64,000 nucleotides of DNA from Chimonanthus salicifolius (Eukaryota > Streptophyta > Magnoliopsida > Laurales > Calycanthaceae). Shown piece after piece: positions 25,046-37,098 of this stretch. How positions within the stretch are numbered: position 1 is the stretch's first letter; every line of letters starts with the position of its first letter. The stretch covers positions 12,381,884 to 12,445,883 of the forward strand of contig CM023537.1 in the NCBI GenBank assembly GCA_013350335.1. The letters run 5' to 3'. The notes below the pieces were generated by a model. The model worked only from the letters and a program-made list of their open reading frames with translations. It had not been told where the DNA came from and searched no databases. The position numbers and the translations under genes were made by a program.

Positions 25046-25258
25046 ATGTCAACTACTCTTTTTAAATGCAATAAAATAGTAATAAAAAAAAATTCAACAT
25101 ACATGACACAAGTGGAAATTAAATTTGTCAGAAGAAAGATATTAACTATTTTATCTATTGAAAAAGATATGTTAAAAAAACTTGAATATAGTAATTTAGT
25201 TAGTAATTTTGTATCTCAAAATCCAAGGAAAAAAAATTTAAATAATAATTTATTATAA
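25046..25258 (+). pseudogene. hAT transposase C-terminal remnant (TTF-type/MYM zinc-finger transposase group)
   Basis: The frame contains ILTILSIEKDMLKKLEYSNL, followed by VSNFVSQNPRKKN. In intact plant elements of this group the transposase ends with text of the form LxILSIExxxxxxLxYxxLIxxFAS(Q/K)xARK, just after the hAT dimerisation region. Everything upstream (DNA-binding and catalytic regions) is absent, so the frame is a relic and not a working gene. It supports naming the surrounding element hAT. Confidence 0.6.
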
Positions 25259-25396
25259 ATTTGATTATGCTATTTTATTTGAATGTTTCACACTTTATAA
25301 ATTCTTATATAATTTTATTTTTGTGAGTGCATAAAAGGTCCATCTTAAGAGTTCGCGTAGGGCCTCTGAAATCTCAGAGCCGGTCCTGACTAATTG

Positions 25397-26790
25397 GTGT
25401 CAATTTTATGCCATCACAGTGGTGAGAGCCACCATGGAGTATAGTGGTGGTGGTTTGTTATGTGAAAAGTCATCGTAAAGTATGAGATAAGATAAAAGGT
25501 CTGATTTTATTCATTCCATGGTACTACTGTGAAAGCCACTACAAAGGCGAGAACGCCGTGGATTGGGGCGTTGGAACACTTATTGGAAAGTATGGTGGTG
25601 GTCTCTTATGTAATGGGTCATCATAAAGTATCAGATAGGATGAAGGGTCTGCTTTTCTATTCTATATTCTATCAATTCTAAAGCTTTTAGCATATTTTTC
25701 AAACACACTTGAGCATGAGCTTTTGAAAAGGAAAACTCTACAAATCTATAGAATCAGACCTTCTCGAGAAGAAGATCATATTTGTTGCTTTTAATGGACC
25801 AAGCTACTTCAAATTGGATCCCAACAATTGGTTCATATGTATATAATTTCCTAATCGGAGAAAACTTTAAGCACCAGATTGTTGAGACTATTCTGTAAAC
25901 TTTTCTATCATGCAGTGGAGTCTGTCAATTTATGAGGGTTGTGGCTTCGGGCTCTGCCTTCTAATCTTTTCGAAATTCAGTTAACTGGTATAATTCAATT
26001 TGACAACCTATATAAATATATAAAAAATATATAATTTTTTTGTATTTTGTTGAATATTAAGTGATTCTAACTGTTAAATACATGAGTAGAACTCATCATT
26101 AAAAACTTACTATAAACCCCATAACTCCAAGTAATTAATGGTGTGGTGAAAGTTAATTCAGCTGGGCCTGCTTTTTCAAGCCCTGATATAAACTATAAAC
26201 TGGTTTGGTTTGGTTTGGGCTTTTTTTTGGACCGGCTGGAGCCTGGTAATTGCCAACCCAAAATATCAAAGAAGGTATGCAAGTGGGTAGAGCATATTCT
26301 CTTGTACGTGTCTTTAATGAAACATTGGAACCGAATCTCAGGAAGAAATTGTTCCATCAATCCTGGATAATCATGGTCCTTGTCAACACCAAAGCCTGGA
26401 AAGAAGAAAAAAATACCACCCACATTTGAAGGAAAAGATAATGAAGAAAGTAACACTATCATCTTTAGAATGGATTCCTGCACTTTATTAAGATGGAACA
26501 TCATATAATGCCAAAATAAAAACTTTTCTATTTTGTCCTTTCATCTTTTATTTATCAAAAATAAAATTAGGAGTAAAATAGAAAAGCTCCTATTTTATGT
26601 TACTTGGTGCCCCCATCTGAATAAAAGGATTGGTACCCAACTCAATTCTTCAGTATAATATGCAATAACATTGTAATTTTTACTATTATTTGTTCTAGCA
26701 ACAAAACTTACGAAAATAGAAGAATTTAGTTCGAAGAATAGATAAGAATTTTGAATAGAACAAAAATTTAGTTTACTATAAGGAGGGGGA
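25397..26790. other. Intergenic DNA
   Basis: There is a loose repeat of 'agtggtggt...ttatgtgaaaagtcatc-taaagtat' (25440-25500 and 25590-25640), suggesting an old local duplication of about 150 bp. No gene is supported. Confidence 0.4.
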
Positions 26791-26794
26791 ACCT

Positions 26795-26937
26795 CGAGTA
26801 TAACCCTACTAAACTTCTCTTTCAGGTGACGTCCCATACCCCACAAGATAGCCACCAAGTTACGCCACGGAGATTCGAACTCGCACCATCTTGCTTCTAA
26901 GGAGGAATATTATGAGCCGAGCTACCCCATGTAGGGT
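26795..26937 (-). mobile_element. SINE / tRNA-like element, minus orientation
   Basis: In reverse complement the element starts CTACATGGGGTAGCTCGGC (A box) and carries GCGAGTTCGAATCTC (B box; 26866-26880 on +). The spacing is as in tRNA-derived elements. No clear A-tail was found. Confidence 0.5.
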
Positions 26938-26944
26938 ATTTTTT

Positions 26945-27271
26945 TTAGGACCTGAACTTCCAGCTTAAAAGACTAGCCTGTTACGTAGAGTGACTCAAGT
27001 CCTTTATAAATCTCTAGATCTCCCTCTATACTTCCAATGTGGGACTCATTCGCAGCAGCCCCAACAATCCCGTCTTTCGAATTAGGCCCTCTGATGGAGA
27101 GAGTGATGCCGGCCATCCCGTTCGCTTGAGGGATCTACTGAACCCACGTGAAGTAACCTGAGACCTGATTCTGATACTACTTGATAAGACCTGGGCTTCC
27201 AGCCAAAATACTAGCATATTACGTAGAGTAACCTAAATCCTTTATAAACCCTTAAATCTCTAGCTCCAACA
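26945..27271 (+). mobile_element. TRIM retrotransposon (family B), copy 3
   Basis: Left LTR 26945-27066 (TTAGGACCTGAACTTCC to CCCCAACA), inner region 27067-27181, right LTR 27182-27271 (TGATAAGACCTGGGCTTCC to CTCCAACA, with an internal deletion). The inner part ends TTCTGATACTACTTG, a degraded reverse primer site (CTCTGATACCACTTG in intact members). Confidence 0.7.
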
Positions 27272-30200
27272 ACTTTTACACTACAGCTAAAAAGCATTTT
27301 TCAATTTCACCACCTTTAAATAAATATCTTCTCCCTAAATTAGTGGACTCAAATATATCAAATGTCTTTTCAATTTGACCACCTTTAAATAAATATCTTC
27401 TCCCTAAATTAGTGTACTCAAATATATCAAGTGTCTTATCTTGAAAAGAGGATCCAAATGCAAAGCTCTCAAATCAAAATCTTTTTGGTTGGGCCTTGAA
27501 GCTGATGGCTTCATTGTAGATAGACATTGGGCAAGAAAATCAAGAATCAATTCTCATTAAAGAAAAGAGAAGATCCAAAAGATGGGATGGAATGGGTCTT
27601 GTTTACTATCGTCCAAGATATTTTCAGGGGCTAAGGTTCATCCACTCCAATGCAAGAAATAAGTATAGCTGTAGAAATCATTCAACTTCTACAGAAAAGT
27701 TGCACGTGTTGTTACTTGATGCAGAGGGGACTTGTTGTGTATTGCAGCAGAAAAGGACATGATCCCACTTGCCATTGGTAACAGATCATGGCCATTCTAG
27801 TCTTTTCTGTCAAGTGCAGTCTCTGTTTTTCCTATCTGGCCTTTGATCCTATTCCATGTATTATTCATCATATTCCACAATCCAAAACGATTCTGCTTAT
27901 TTTTCGTCTCTGTTTCTTACACCAGCATCTCTACATGGCCAATGGTGGAAGATATACGTCCGTGTATGCCGTATCTCTTTCTCTGTCACAAAGAAGATAT
28001 TTCCCAGGAAGACCCGTGACAAGCTTTCGATCCATTAAACATGCAAACAGCAAGAAGTGGGAAACAAACTTCAAGATTTTTGTTTCGATTTGGATCTCCT
28101 CAGTGTGAATTCCATGTACAGGTAAAATGAAAATTCACCTCATATATCTTTCATAGATGTGCATGTTAAGTTTCATTAGATATAAATGATGGGCACAAGG
28201 GCTGGTTAAAATTATTTTTTCTTTTTAAAATTTAAACCTAACATTTTATAATTTTCACTTGATACAATCATCATGGACCAAAATATTTATCTAATAGTTC
28301 ATTTTTAATCTTAAAAATCAATAACTATTAATTAACATCATTCAATAAGTCCCATTTTTAGAACACTTCCAAATCTACCCAAGATTATTTTAAAAGATAG
28401 AGTTCAAAACAATCTACAATTTAAAAATAACTATAATTGATAAGAAAATAAGAGAAATCCACTTAGTTACGTGAGTAGAAGACCGAAAGCGGGCACGGTT
28501 GGAAAGCACAAGTACAAAGAGAGGTAGGCTACCTAAGACGAGCCATAAATAAAGATATGATATATAATGGAATAGATAGTGTTAAAATTTATAATATAGT
28601 TAAGTGAAAAAGTAAAACTTGTAAAGACATTTTGATATTTGATGAGACCTATAATAATAATGATGACGACGACATGCGTTGTGGAGTTAAAAATACTAAA
28701 CCGTGAATTGGATATGTGTGGTTTAAGTGTTTCACAGGTGTATACACTTCATGTTTTCTTTTTAAAAAAATTATAGCTATTTTAAAAAACATATTATTAT
28801 TTTTACTTATTGGTTTAAATAAGCTTCATATTTTTTTTTTTACATTGTATAAAAAAATAGAAAAATATTATAAGTCGCGATTTATAGAAGAAGCCCTCTA
28901 CAAAAATTATATAATATTTATTAATGAAAGTAGAAGGGGATTTTTCTAAACAAGTGAAAAATATTGCAATTGATTTTAAAATATTCCTTTTAAAATACAG
29001 TGAGAATAGAAAGCATATTATTATATTATTACATTCGTAGATCATCGAACACTGGTGTCTAGCATAAAGGCCTATCAAATAAGATAGCAATGAGTCGTCT
29101 TTTTTTAATATTTATCTATTAAAAATCACATCAATCAAATTATATTTAAAGATTACAAAAATTAAATATTAAAAATAATTTAAATAAATCAAAATTTAGA
29201 GATCTTGAAAAAGATGCCTTAATTTATTTATTAAGGTCATTTTTTATAATTACATATTGGAAAAAAAAATCAAAGGATCCATTGCCTTCTTATTTTATAA
29301 ACTCTGAATCTAGACGTGAGCAGTGATGCGCGCACGATCAGCCTTTACTCTTTCTATCTTTATTTATTTTATTGTAGATTGATTCATCGTCAGTGAAGCT
29401 TTACAGTAATAAATAATTTATTAATACCATTCCATTCTCTTTACAGCTGATGGTGTTTAACCAATGTACTTTAGTTACTGATTCTGATTCGCTACTTTTA
29501 ACCAAAAACAGCGGTTCACGTACATTTCATAACGATACCACCACACCATTTTTTTTAATTTTTGTGATAACCTTCCAATCTAGATACAGATTAATCGATG
29601 AAAAGTAATTTTATTGAAAGTGAACTAAGAGAAGTTGAGCGAAAATTCAAACTTAAAATCCCATTTTACGAGCAAATATCTTGATCATCAAATCAATCCT
29701 AAGTCATTATTTTTCTAAAGTCATATCAAAGAAAGGTCATTATTTCATTCTTAATCTTCAAATTTTATAAAACTGACTTTTCTTAGCTAAAATTTGAAAC
29801 TGAAACTATTTTTTAAATGAGTCTTTGTCTTATGTAGTACCTATAGTATGTGTGAAGTAAAGAGAAAAGTGCACCTGAAATTTTGTTTCATTTTTTTATC
29901 ACTTGATTTTAAAATTTAAAAAATCAATAACTCATATTTATCAAAACTTAAAAGGTTAAGATTATAAAATTTAAATAATAAATTAGTGATGAAATTGCAT
30001 ATATATAATCATCTATTCCATATACAAATTGTATAGACCTACGATCTATATATGTCAATTGGACTCAAATGAAGTCTCAATACTCTCAGGAGAGTCTTGC
30101 TTCAAAAGTATCACTCTAGTGACTCAAATTTAATAGAGTAAAGCACGTAAATAATGATGCTTATACTCTTAAATAAATCATTGTCAATCTACCATAAATG

Positions 30201-32060
30201 TCTTTAAATTAATTATTGTAAATCTGCATGAGATTAAAGATAACGTTGAAAAATACATGCACACTAGAGAAACAAAAAATGAAAATTTGAATAGTTTAGC
30301 AAACATCTGTAATTTGGTATCTTAAAAAAATCTTTCATTTATGTATAGATAAAAAAAATTAGTGATCAGAATGTCAGTAATTTTAGCAGTAAAGAATACT
30401 GAGAAACGGTAAAATCTTGTAAACTTTCACGAAGATTAGAATGCTTGATTATTAGTATTAATTATTATTTTACGAATTGAACCTTTATTCAATTTAAATA
30501 GGCCATGAGATACACTCACCATTAAATTACTTAAATTATATGTACAATTAAAAAAATTAACCTTTAAAACTATACAAAATAATTTATTTAGTTTCTAATC
30601 TACTTTTCCACTATATAAATAATGACAATTTGGCTAAAAAAATAAGTTCTATTATATTTTTTATTTTAAATAGCAAGACATGAGTTGCATATTTGCATTG
30701 GTAGATAAGTGTTAATATCAAAAAAGAGAGTTGTTACTGTGTTATCTAACACGACAGTAGATTGAAAGAGACATTTGTGGCCCAAAACTATCAGAAATTT
30801 GATTGAAATTAAAATATTTTGAACGTTGGAATTTAAATTCATGACATGATATCCTATCTTGACTTGTTACAGAGTAATATTGTGATGATTGTCGGTGCAA
30901 CTTGCATGTACTGAACGCATAAGAAGTGCGCATTACATTACGGACTGGACTGGATTCTTTGAGGACTCGGTCAAAGGTTACTGTTTCGTGCAATCATTTC
31001 TGTTTGAATTTACTGAATTGCTTGAGGGAACAAACATTCCACTGAAGTAGGAAAGTAAATGGATTTTTTTTTAAAGTTAAATATTGGAAACATCTAATTT
31101 AAACTCAAAAAATTTAGATATAGAACTTAGATTTCTTTATTTTTTAATCCAAAATTATATTTAAACTTCATATGTGATTTTTTTTTGTGCAAATTTAGAT
31201 ATGACTGTGTATGAATTCAATAACTCATTAATTTGAACCGTATGTATTAAGGTAATGATTTATGCAGTAACACTTTGGATTTTGATGTACAAAAAATGAG
31301 TTAAATATTTATTTATTTAAAAAAAAATCAATCTCTCTTCTTTTCCTCTTTTCATTTATTTAGACAAAATGGATATTTTACTCTTTTTGATTCACCGAAG
31401 TTAAAAGAGTTAGTGCTCTCAGGGTTTAAATCTCAATCTCGGTTGAGAAATCTCTCTATATTTTTAATTTTTTTTAATAAAAACCATTGATACCAGAAGA
31501 TATCGGCAATAAATATCGAATATCGCCTAATATCAGTATCGTATCGACCGAGGTGCACCAATCAATTCTTATGTGTTAAGAAAAAAATAAAAAGGGTATA
31601 AATATAATATAACTAATGTAGTATAAAACTAAAAAAAAAAAATCAAATTTAAATTTGAATTAGGACGTAGATTCAAATGCAAGTCTGACTGCAAATTTGG
31701 ATTCAATCCTAATGGAAATGTAATTTAGAATTTGGATCTAATTTTATTTGAATTCAATTTAGATCCCTGAGAATGGGAGTTGTTGGCGTCATCCATCATC
31801 ACACTTAAGGCGTAAGGCGTACTTCCTGTGCAAAATTGGTCTTCAATCCTAAAGACACATTTTTAGGCACAAACCTTTTTGTTATTCTATGCTCACATTT
31901 TAAAATATTTTTAAAAGTAAGTTTATTTATTTAATTGTGCATATTTTTGCATTGATATAATATATATAATATTGTTTACAAATATTTCTAAGATATCAAT
32001 CACAAATGTATTAGTTTTTTTTACTCACTACAACAAAACAATGCAAGAAATATACTATAA
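27272..32060. other. Gene-poor AT-rich DNA
   Basis: Nearly 4.8 kb with no supported gene. A 56-bp stretch is repeated in tandem near 27308-27435 (TTTCAATTT(C/G)ACCACC...AAATATATCAA). The open frame at 27788-28108 has no recognisable motif. The rest is AT-rich, low-complexity sequence. Confidence 0.5.
27305..27430 (+). repeat. Short tandem duplication
   Basis: CACCTTTAAATAAATATCTT, continuing CTCCCTAAATTAGTG.ACTCAAATATATCAA, occurs twice in succession with few differences. Confidence 0.75.
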
Positions 32061-32074
32061 AGAAAATATATCAA

Positions 32075-32321
32075 GGCAGCCCGTATAGACACCCCAATTT
32101 CCTGTCAGCAGACACCGTATTTGGAATTCTTAGTGGAAATTACGTTTCTGCCTTTCTGCGTGGAATCGTGGAATTGTATAAGCCTAAGATCGATTGATCG
32201 AAACGAAAATAAACTGCCTGTTCAATCGCACGATTCCACGCGGAAGGGCAGAAACGTAATTTCCACGAAGAATTTGAAATGCGGTGTCTGGCAGGAAATG
32301 GGAGTGTCTGTATGGGCAGCC
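32075..32321. mobile_element. Foldback MITE with 8-bp target duplication (hAT-type)
   Basis: The 247-bp element pairs with itself over almost its full length: arms 32075-32175 and 32222-32321 are reverse complements with scattered mismatches. Ends read GGCAGCCCGTATAGACAC and, in reverse complement, GGCTGCCCATACAGACAC. It is flanked by a perfect 8-bp duplication TATATCAA (32067-32074, 32322-32329), which fits the hAT superfamily. The open frame 32121-32372 runs across the hairpin and is not a gene. Confidence 0.9.
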
Positions 32322-32329
32322 TATATCAA

Positions 32330-35100
32330 ATGTAAAAGGCTAAAAGCACAATTATATAATATAAAAAACTAATGACAAAATTCTAACATACAAAGTCAAG
32401 TAATAATAAATTAAATTCATAAACAAGTCTTATTCTAATAATCATATCATCGAAGAGAAAAAAAAAGATTTTTTTTAATATTTAGAAAATAAAATTATGC
32501 TGCCTCCGTCTCATTTTAGTTATCTCATTTGAAATATTTGTATTTTTTAAAGAACTCTTTATATAAGACTAACATTCCACGTGATCTCATCAATTTTCAA
32601 CACACTTCATGCTACTCCAATATAAATGAGACAACTATTTTAGGACAATTCCAAAATCCATATAAGACAACTAATTTGGGACTGAGTATTTTACTATTTC
32701 TTTTTAACACCTTATAAAAAAACACATTTTCTATAAAGTGCAAGGCGCATCCGGAACACAAACCTCTCTTCTAGTGCTTTAGGAAAAAACTTTGTATAAT
32801 AAAATAAAATGACTGATAACATAGAATGGTTTTAGAGAAAACAATGATAAATTTTAATAACTTTTGCTAAAGAATCTTTTATATAAATAATATATATTTA
32901 CTCCAACTATAAATACTATATCAGCAATTTTATTCTCTAGATAAAATGAGTTATCAAATTAATAAAGGTTGTAGGTGATAGTCAAGAACCCACTTTGTAA
33001 AGAAAGAGTTTTGAATTCAATCCTCACTCGAAAGGTTCATTCCTCGTAAATTATTCGGTGTATAAATAGTGAGCTTATATATATTAGAAAAATTGGTGTA
33101 AGTGCTCTAAAATTTGATACCTTCGATAGTTGGTATCAACTATCAATAACTTTATCATGAGCAGCTTTGGCATGGAGATGTCAAGCATTTAAAACAAAAG
33201 GTAACTTGGGTCTAAATGACAGTCAAACTTAGTGTTTTTTTTTCCAATGTTATACATTGTAGATGTGAGATATCCCCACTTACGTTGCAAGACGCCCGAC
33301 AAAAGAACCTCACAGATAATGACGTTCAATTAATCACTAACCTTGCTTACCTACCTAAATAGAATATTGATGGCGTCATTAGACATATTGAATGTGATGA
33401 AGCATTGAACCCAGTTCAGTTTATCATATATCTCCAAATGCATGACCATAAATTAAAAAAAGAAATTCTAAAGTTTATTATGTAAATTAGAGGATATTTT
33501 GGAGACATTTGACAACAAAATCATAAAAAATTAATGAATTGTTTCTTTTGAAAAATTGAAACAATGATCAAATAGTTTAGATCACCATATAAGACACTAC
33601 TAAATCATCAAAATGCAAAAAAAAAAAAAAAAAAATCATAATTTGAAATTTTTATCACCAATTCTTGGAGACAACATGGAGAGAAAACTCGATAGTAAGT
33701 GTAAATTTTTAAATTTACAATATTACTAAAATAAATCATTGTATGATCTAAACCGCTATTTAAAGATGATTAGAGAAATTTGTTAGAATTAGATCTTAAA
33801 AATGATCCTATATATTGATTCAACTCGAACCTTTTTCTTTTAAAGAATATGGATTTAATATTTATTTGTTTAAATAGGCTAGATTGACCTAAATATACTT
33901 ATAAATGGGTGAAGTTTGGATTCTCATTATGTCATGATAAAATGGGAGTAGACCTATTTCAATTAGAAAATATGTTACTATTGAATAAATTGCTGGCTTC
34001 GTGGGTTCCAAAGGATTAGTCCTGTTGAATAAATATTTTAGAGATATTCTCGTTATCTAAAACAAATTTATTTATGAGTTGATGCTCTAAAAAGAGTGAT
34101 TAAAAATAATTAAAGAAGGTTGTTAATATGAAACACTCAAATTATTATGAGAGATAGCAACTTCCATCTCCCATGGCCCATTAGATCTCGTTTAAGAACG
34201 ATGTAATCGACGGGGCTCCACACGTAGAATTTATATTTTGAAGCCAAATGGTACTTTTATGATCTTAATTCTTAAAATGGATATGGATAGTTTAGAAATA
34301 TTGATAATGAAAAGTGAATAATATAAATCATAAAAATAAAGGTCTATAGAACAACAAAGGTGCATAAAGTGAAAAGTTACAAGTTATAAAGTTTTTCAGT
34401 CCAAACTTAGGAGATGTTAAAATAGGAATTTTGTAAAGGGATTGGTCATTTAATGTAAGTTGGGTTTGCTATGCTTGTGTGGAAATATAAAAATGTTTGA
34501 AATTTTTTAAATTCAATTCTTGTAGATTTATAAAACAGATTATGAAAAAGTCGATGACTAATAATAAATAATTTTTTAGAATTAAAAGGGCTAAATGATG
34601 GAGTCAATTTATACTATTTTTTATACAAGTCACAATAACATTAGTGACTCAATGAAAACTTAATTTATATGAACAAGACTATAATTAACTTAGATACATC
34701 GCATGCCTAGTTGTATGGCCATATTAGGTCATTAAATAATAAAATATCTATACTTAATAATTTAAAATGGATTTTATTAGATTTATTAGGTCATAATTTG
34801 AAAGAATTTAAAAATATAAATTGTTAAATTAATAATGAAAATGACTTGGTAAGGGAATTGATGTGGATGCAAGCATCGAAGGTTCCAGTTAATTTAATAT
34901 GCGGCACAGATGAGTGGAGGGGATCGTGTGTTGTACTGTTGGCCGTATTAATGGGAGTGAGATTGTGGGAGAAAATGAGCAGCAGCGAGAGTGGGGAAGT
35001 ATTTCTTCTTTTCTTTTTGAATCAAAAAATTGAAAATCAGTCATCGGTGTCACCTCCCACCGCTGCCTGCCACCACCATTCAATCCCTCCTCCCACGAGG
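32330..35100. other. AT-rich DNA upstream of TPS1
   Basis: No gene was recognised. The last few hundred bases (34900-35100), richer in GC and CT, probably belong to the TPS1 promoter. A TATA box could not be assigned with confidence. Confidence 0.45.
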
Positions 35101-35109
35101 ATATGGTTG

Positions 35110-35323
35110 CAACTTGGAATCTTTCTCTCTCTTTCTTAGAAGAGAAGGAAGAGATTTTTCTCTTCGAGAATCTTAACCACACCACCGAAAAATATCGGTT
35201 TCCCTCAAAAGAGCAGCTCTCATCCTATCCTTCTTCACAATTAGAGTTTGCTTATCACTATTCTTAGACAAAATTAAGCAAATTACCGTTTAACATAAGC
35301 AGCATTGGGATCCCAATCATTTG
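35110..35323 (+). other. TPS1: Probable TPS1 5' untranslated exon
   Basis: A CT-rich leader-like stretch ends AATCATTTG before a strong donor GTAAGC at 35324, and is followed by a pyrimidine-rich intron start. No open frame in it continues into TPS1. Spliced leaders are usual in plant class I TPS genes. The transcription start is not visible, so the left limit is a guess. A second possible leader exon is 36181-36265. Confidence 0.45.
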
Positions 35324-35917
35324 GTAAGCTCTCTCTCTCTCTTTCTTCCTCCCTTTTAATTTAATTTCTTCTTCTTCTTCTTCGGTCTCTATTTTCACGG
35401 ACGGACACAAAATACAAGTGCAGACTGGAGATTATTATGCTTTGTTTCCTCTGTTTGCTTACCTTCTGTTTGTGAAATGTGCCCTTGATGTCCAACCTCT
35501 CTCTCTCTTCGTGTGTATGTCTATTTTCGTATTTAGTGTAGGTAACTTGTTTGTAAGAGGAATTCAATAGAGAATGATAGGGGTAGAAATGCAAAGGGTT
35601 GTTCATTCATTTAAATGTTGGAAATTGTGCAAGTTGTGGTCCGTTGGTATAACCGATAGCAATTGAAAGTAGGACGTCAATGGCCTTGTCGTGCTTTTGA
35701 TATGACTATTCCTTTTTTGTTTTTTTACTTATTTGATAGAGAGATATCTTCGGTGTTTCTCTGTTCTTCGTTTTGACGACTAAATTGGTGTATATGTACT
35801 TTTGGTTAGTTCCGCGCCTTCCTTTGTTCTCTCTGTTGCATTTTTGGTGGAAAGCAACTCCTTTTTTCCTTTGGGCATTCTTTCATATTATCAATTGATT
35901 TGGGTTCTATATTTTTA

Positions 35918-36118
35918 CTTAGTTGTTGAGAATGATCTTCGATATTTGTCTTCTTCTTTTTTTTTTTTTCATCAGGAGAACTCTCAGAGAAGAGGGAAGA
36001 GATGCATCAGTTTCAATCTCTCTATTTTTACTTGAATGTTGAGAATGTTCTTCGATATTTCTCTGTTCTTCATCAGGAGAACTCTCAGAGATGCATCAGT
36101 TTCAATCTCTCTGTTCTT
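35918..36118 (+). repeat. Tandem duplication in the TPS1 leader intron
   Basis: The order TTGAGAATG.TCTTCGATATT, then CATCAGGAGAACTCTCAGAG, then ATGCATCAGTTTCAATCTCT occurs twice (about 35925-36025 and 36037-36112). The first copy has an extra AAGAGGGAAGAG. Confidence 0.8.
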
Positions 36119-36129
36119 TTGCCCTTTTT

Positions 36130-36130
<1 letters not shown>

Positions 36131-36166
<36 letters not shown>
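36131..36166. repeat. (CT)n microsatellite
   Basis: 18 CT units just upstream of a possible acceptor (TTCTTCCTAG, 36171-36180) in the TPS1 leader region. Such a tract could act as the pyrimidine tract of that acceptor. Confidence 0.9.
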
Positions 36167-36168
<2 letters not shown>

Positions 36169-36180
36169 CATTCTTCCTAG

Positions 36181-36265
36181 AAGAAGATTGCTCTTTACAT
36201 GCTGCAGTCTTGTACTGTAGTCAATCGATTGGCATTGTTAACAAGATGGGGAAAAAGAAGCACTG
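36181..36265 (+). other. Possible alternative leader exon of TPS1
   Basis: The segment is bounded by an acceptor-like pyrimidine tract plus TAG (36178-36180) and a donor-like GTATGA (36266). It contains an ATG at 36246 (MGKKKHW). If spliced to 36693, this would open an upstream frame overlapping the TPS1 start. No transcript evidence is available, so this is a hypothesis. Confidence 0.3.
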
Positions 36266-36746
36266 GTATGAAACCATTTGGGTTCAGATGTTTCATTAAC
36301 TTCACACAGTTTGAATGTTTCCTCCTTAGAAAATATATTTTTGTCCTTCTGACAAATAAAAAATAGCATTAAGCAGGTTCTCTTTATTTTTCTGTGATTT
36401 CTGCTCTGAGTTTTATTCACTTCCAATTAATGGTACCTATTTATTGCTGTAAAAGTCTACAAGACTTCTTTTCAAAAAAATGTCTACAAGACTTTGTAAG
36501 TCGTGGCAAAATGGATGGTCATTCTTCCAAAATAGTCAAACCAATGGTGATTTCAAGTGCATTTAAATTGAAATACAACATTATGTGAAAATATCTACTT
36601 ACCCTTTCTTTTGCTTAGTTTCCAGTTATGAACTAAATATTTCATTTGACATTGTCAATTCTGTTCCATATAATCTTGTTTATTATGTGTAGGAAAAGCA
36701 TCTATTTTCTGAGAGAACTCGGGTGGTTGGGTTTGAAACTGAGCTT

Positions 36747-37098
36747 ATGCCTGGAAACAAGTATAACCGCAATATTACCATTCGTACTACTAGATTGGAA
36801 AGGCTTTTGAAAGCGAGTGAGTTACGGAAATTCAATAAGACTTTTTATCCCAATGAGGAGGCAAGTTATGTTAATAGGGAATTTGAACTCTTTGAGAATG
36901 AGTTGAACTTGAGAGAGGGTAATAACAGGGGAGGTCACTATGATGAGGAGCTTCTAGAGGGATATGAAAGTGAAGAAAGGTCTTCAAAACAACGGCTTTT
37001 AGTGGTGGCTAATCGCCTGCCAGTCTCTGCAATTCGGACAGGCGAGGATTCTTGGTCATTGGAAATAAGTGCTGGTGGTCTAGTGAGTGCTCTTCTTG
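36747..37098 (+). CDS. TPS1: TPS1 coding exon 1
   Basis: The exon begins after the acceptor TAG at 36690-36692, with 54 nt of leader before ATG 36747. It ends with a phase-1 G at 37098 before GTAGGT. It encodes the N-terminal extension and the first GT20 strand ([20 protein letters not shown]). The upstream in-frame GTG 36723 is not needed as a start. Confidence 0.92.

Larger units (their letters stand above)
24238..25388 (+). mobile_element. Non-autonomous hAT transposon with transposase remnant
   Basis: The 1151-bp element is flanked by a perfect 8-bp duplication ACTAATTG (24230-24237 and 25389-25396). Ends CAGGCCCGGCCCTG and, in reverse complement, CAGGACCGGCTCTG are terminal inverted repeats. 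The 8-bp duplication and CAGG..CCGGC..CTG ends are typical of hAT elements. Most of the transposase is missing; the end of one remains at 25046-25258. A 64-bp tandem duplication (24450-24513, 24514-24577) lies inside. Confidence 0.9.

Noticed and set aside
27788..28108. Open frame of 106 aa
   Set aside because: No domain, no splice structure, and surrounded by AT-rich non-coding DNA.
32121..32372. Open frame of 83 aa
   Set aside because: It runs through the hairpin of the MITE 32075-32321; no protein family features.
34846..35185. Overlapping plus- and minus-strand frames before TPS1
   Set aside because: No family features; the position fits promoter and leader of TPS1.
36723..36746. GTG 36723 as TPS1 start
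   Set aside because: Nuclear plant genes use ATG; ATG 36747 gives the conserved MPGNKYN start.
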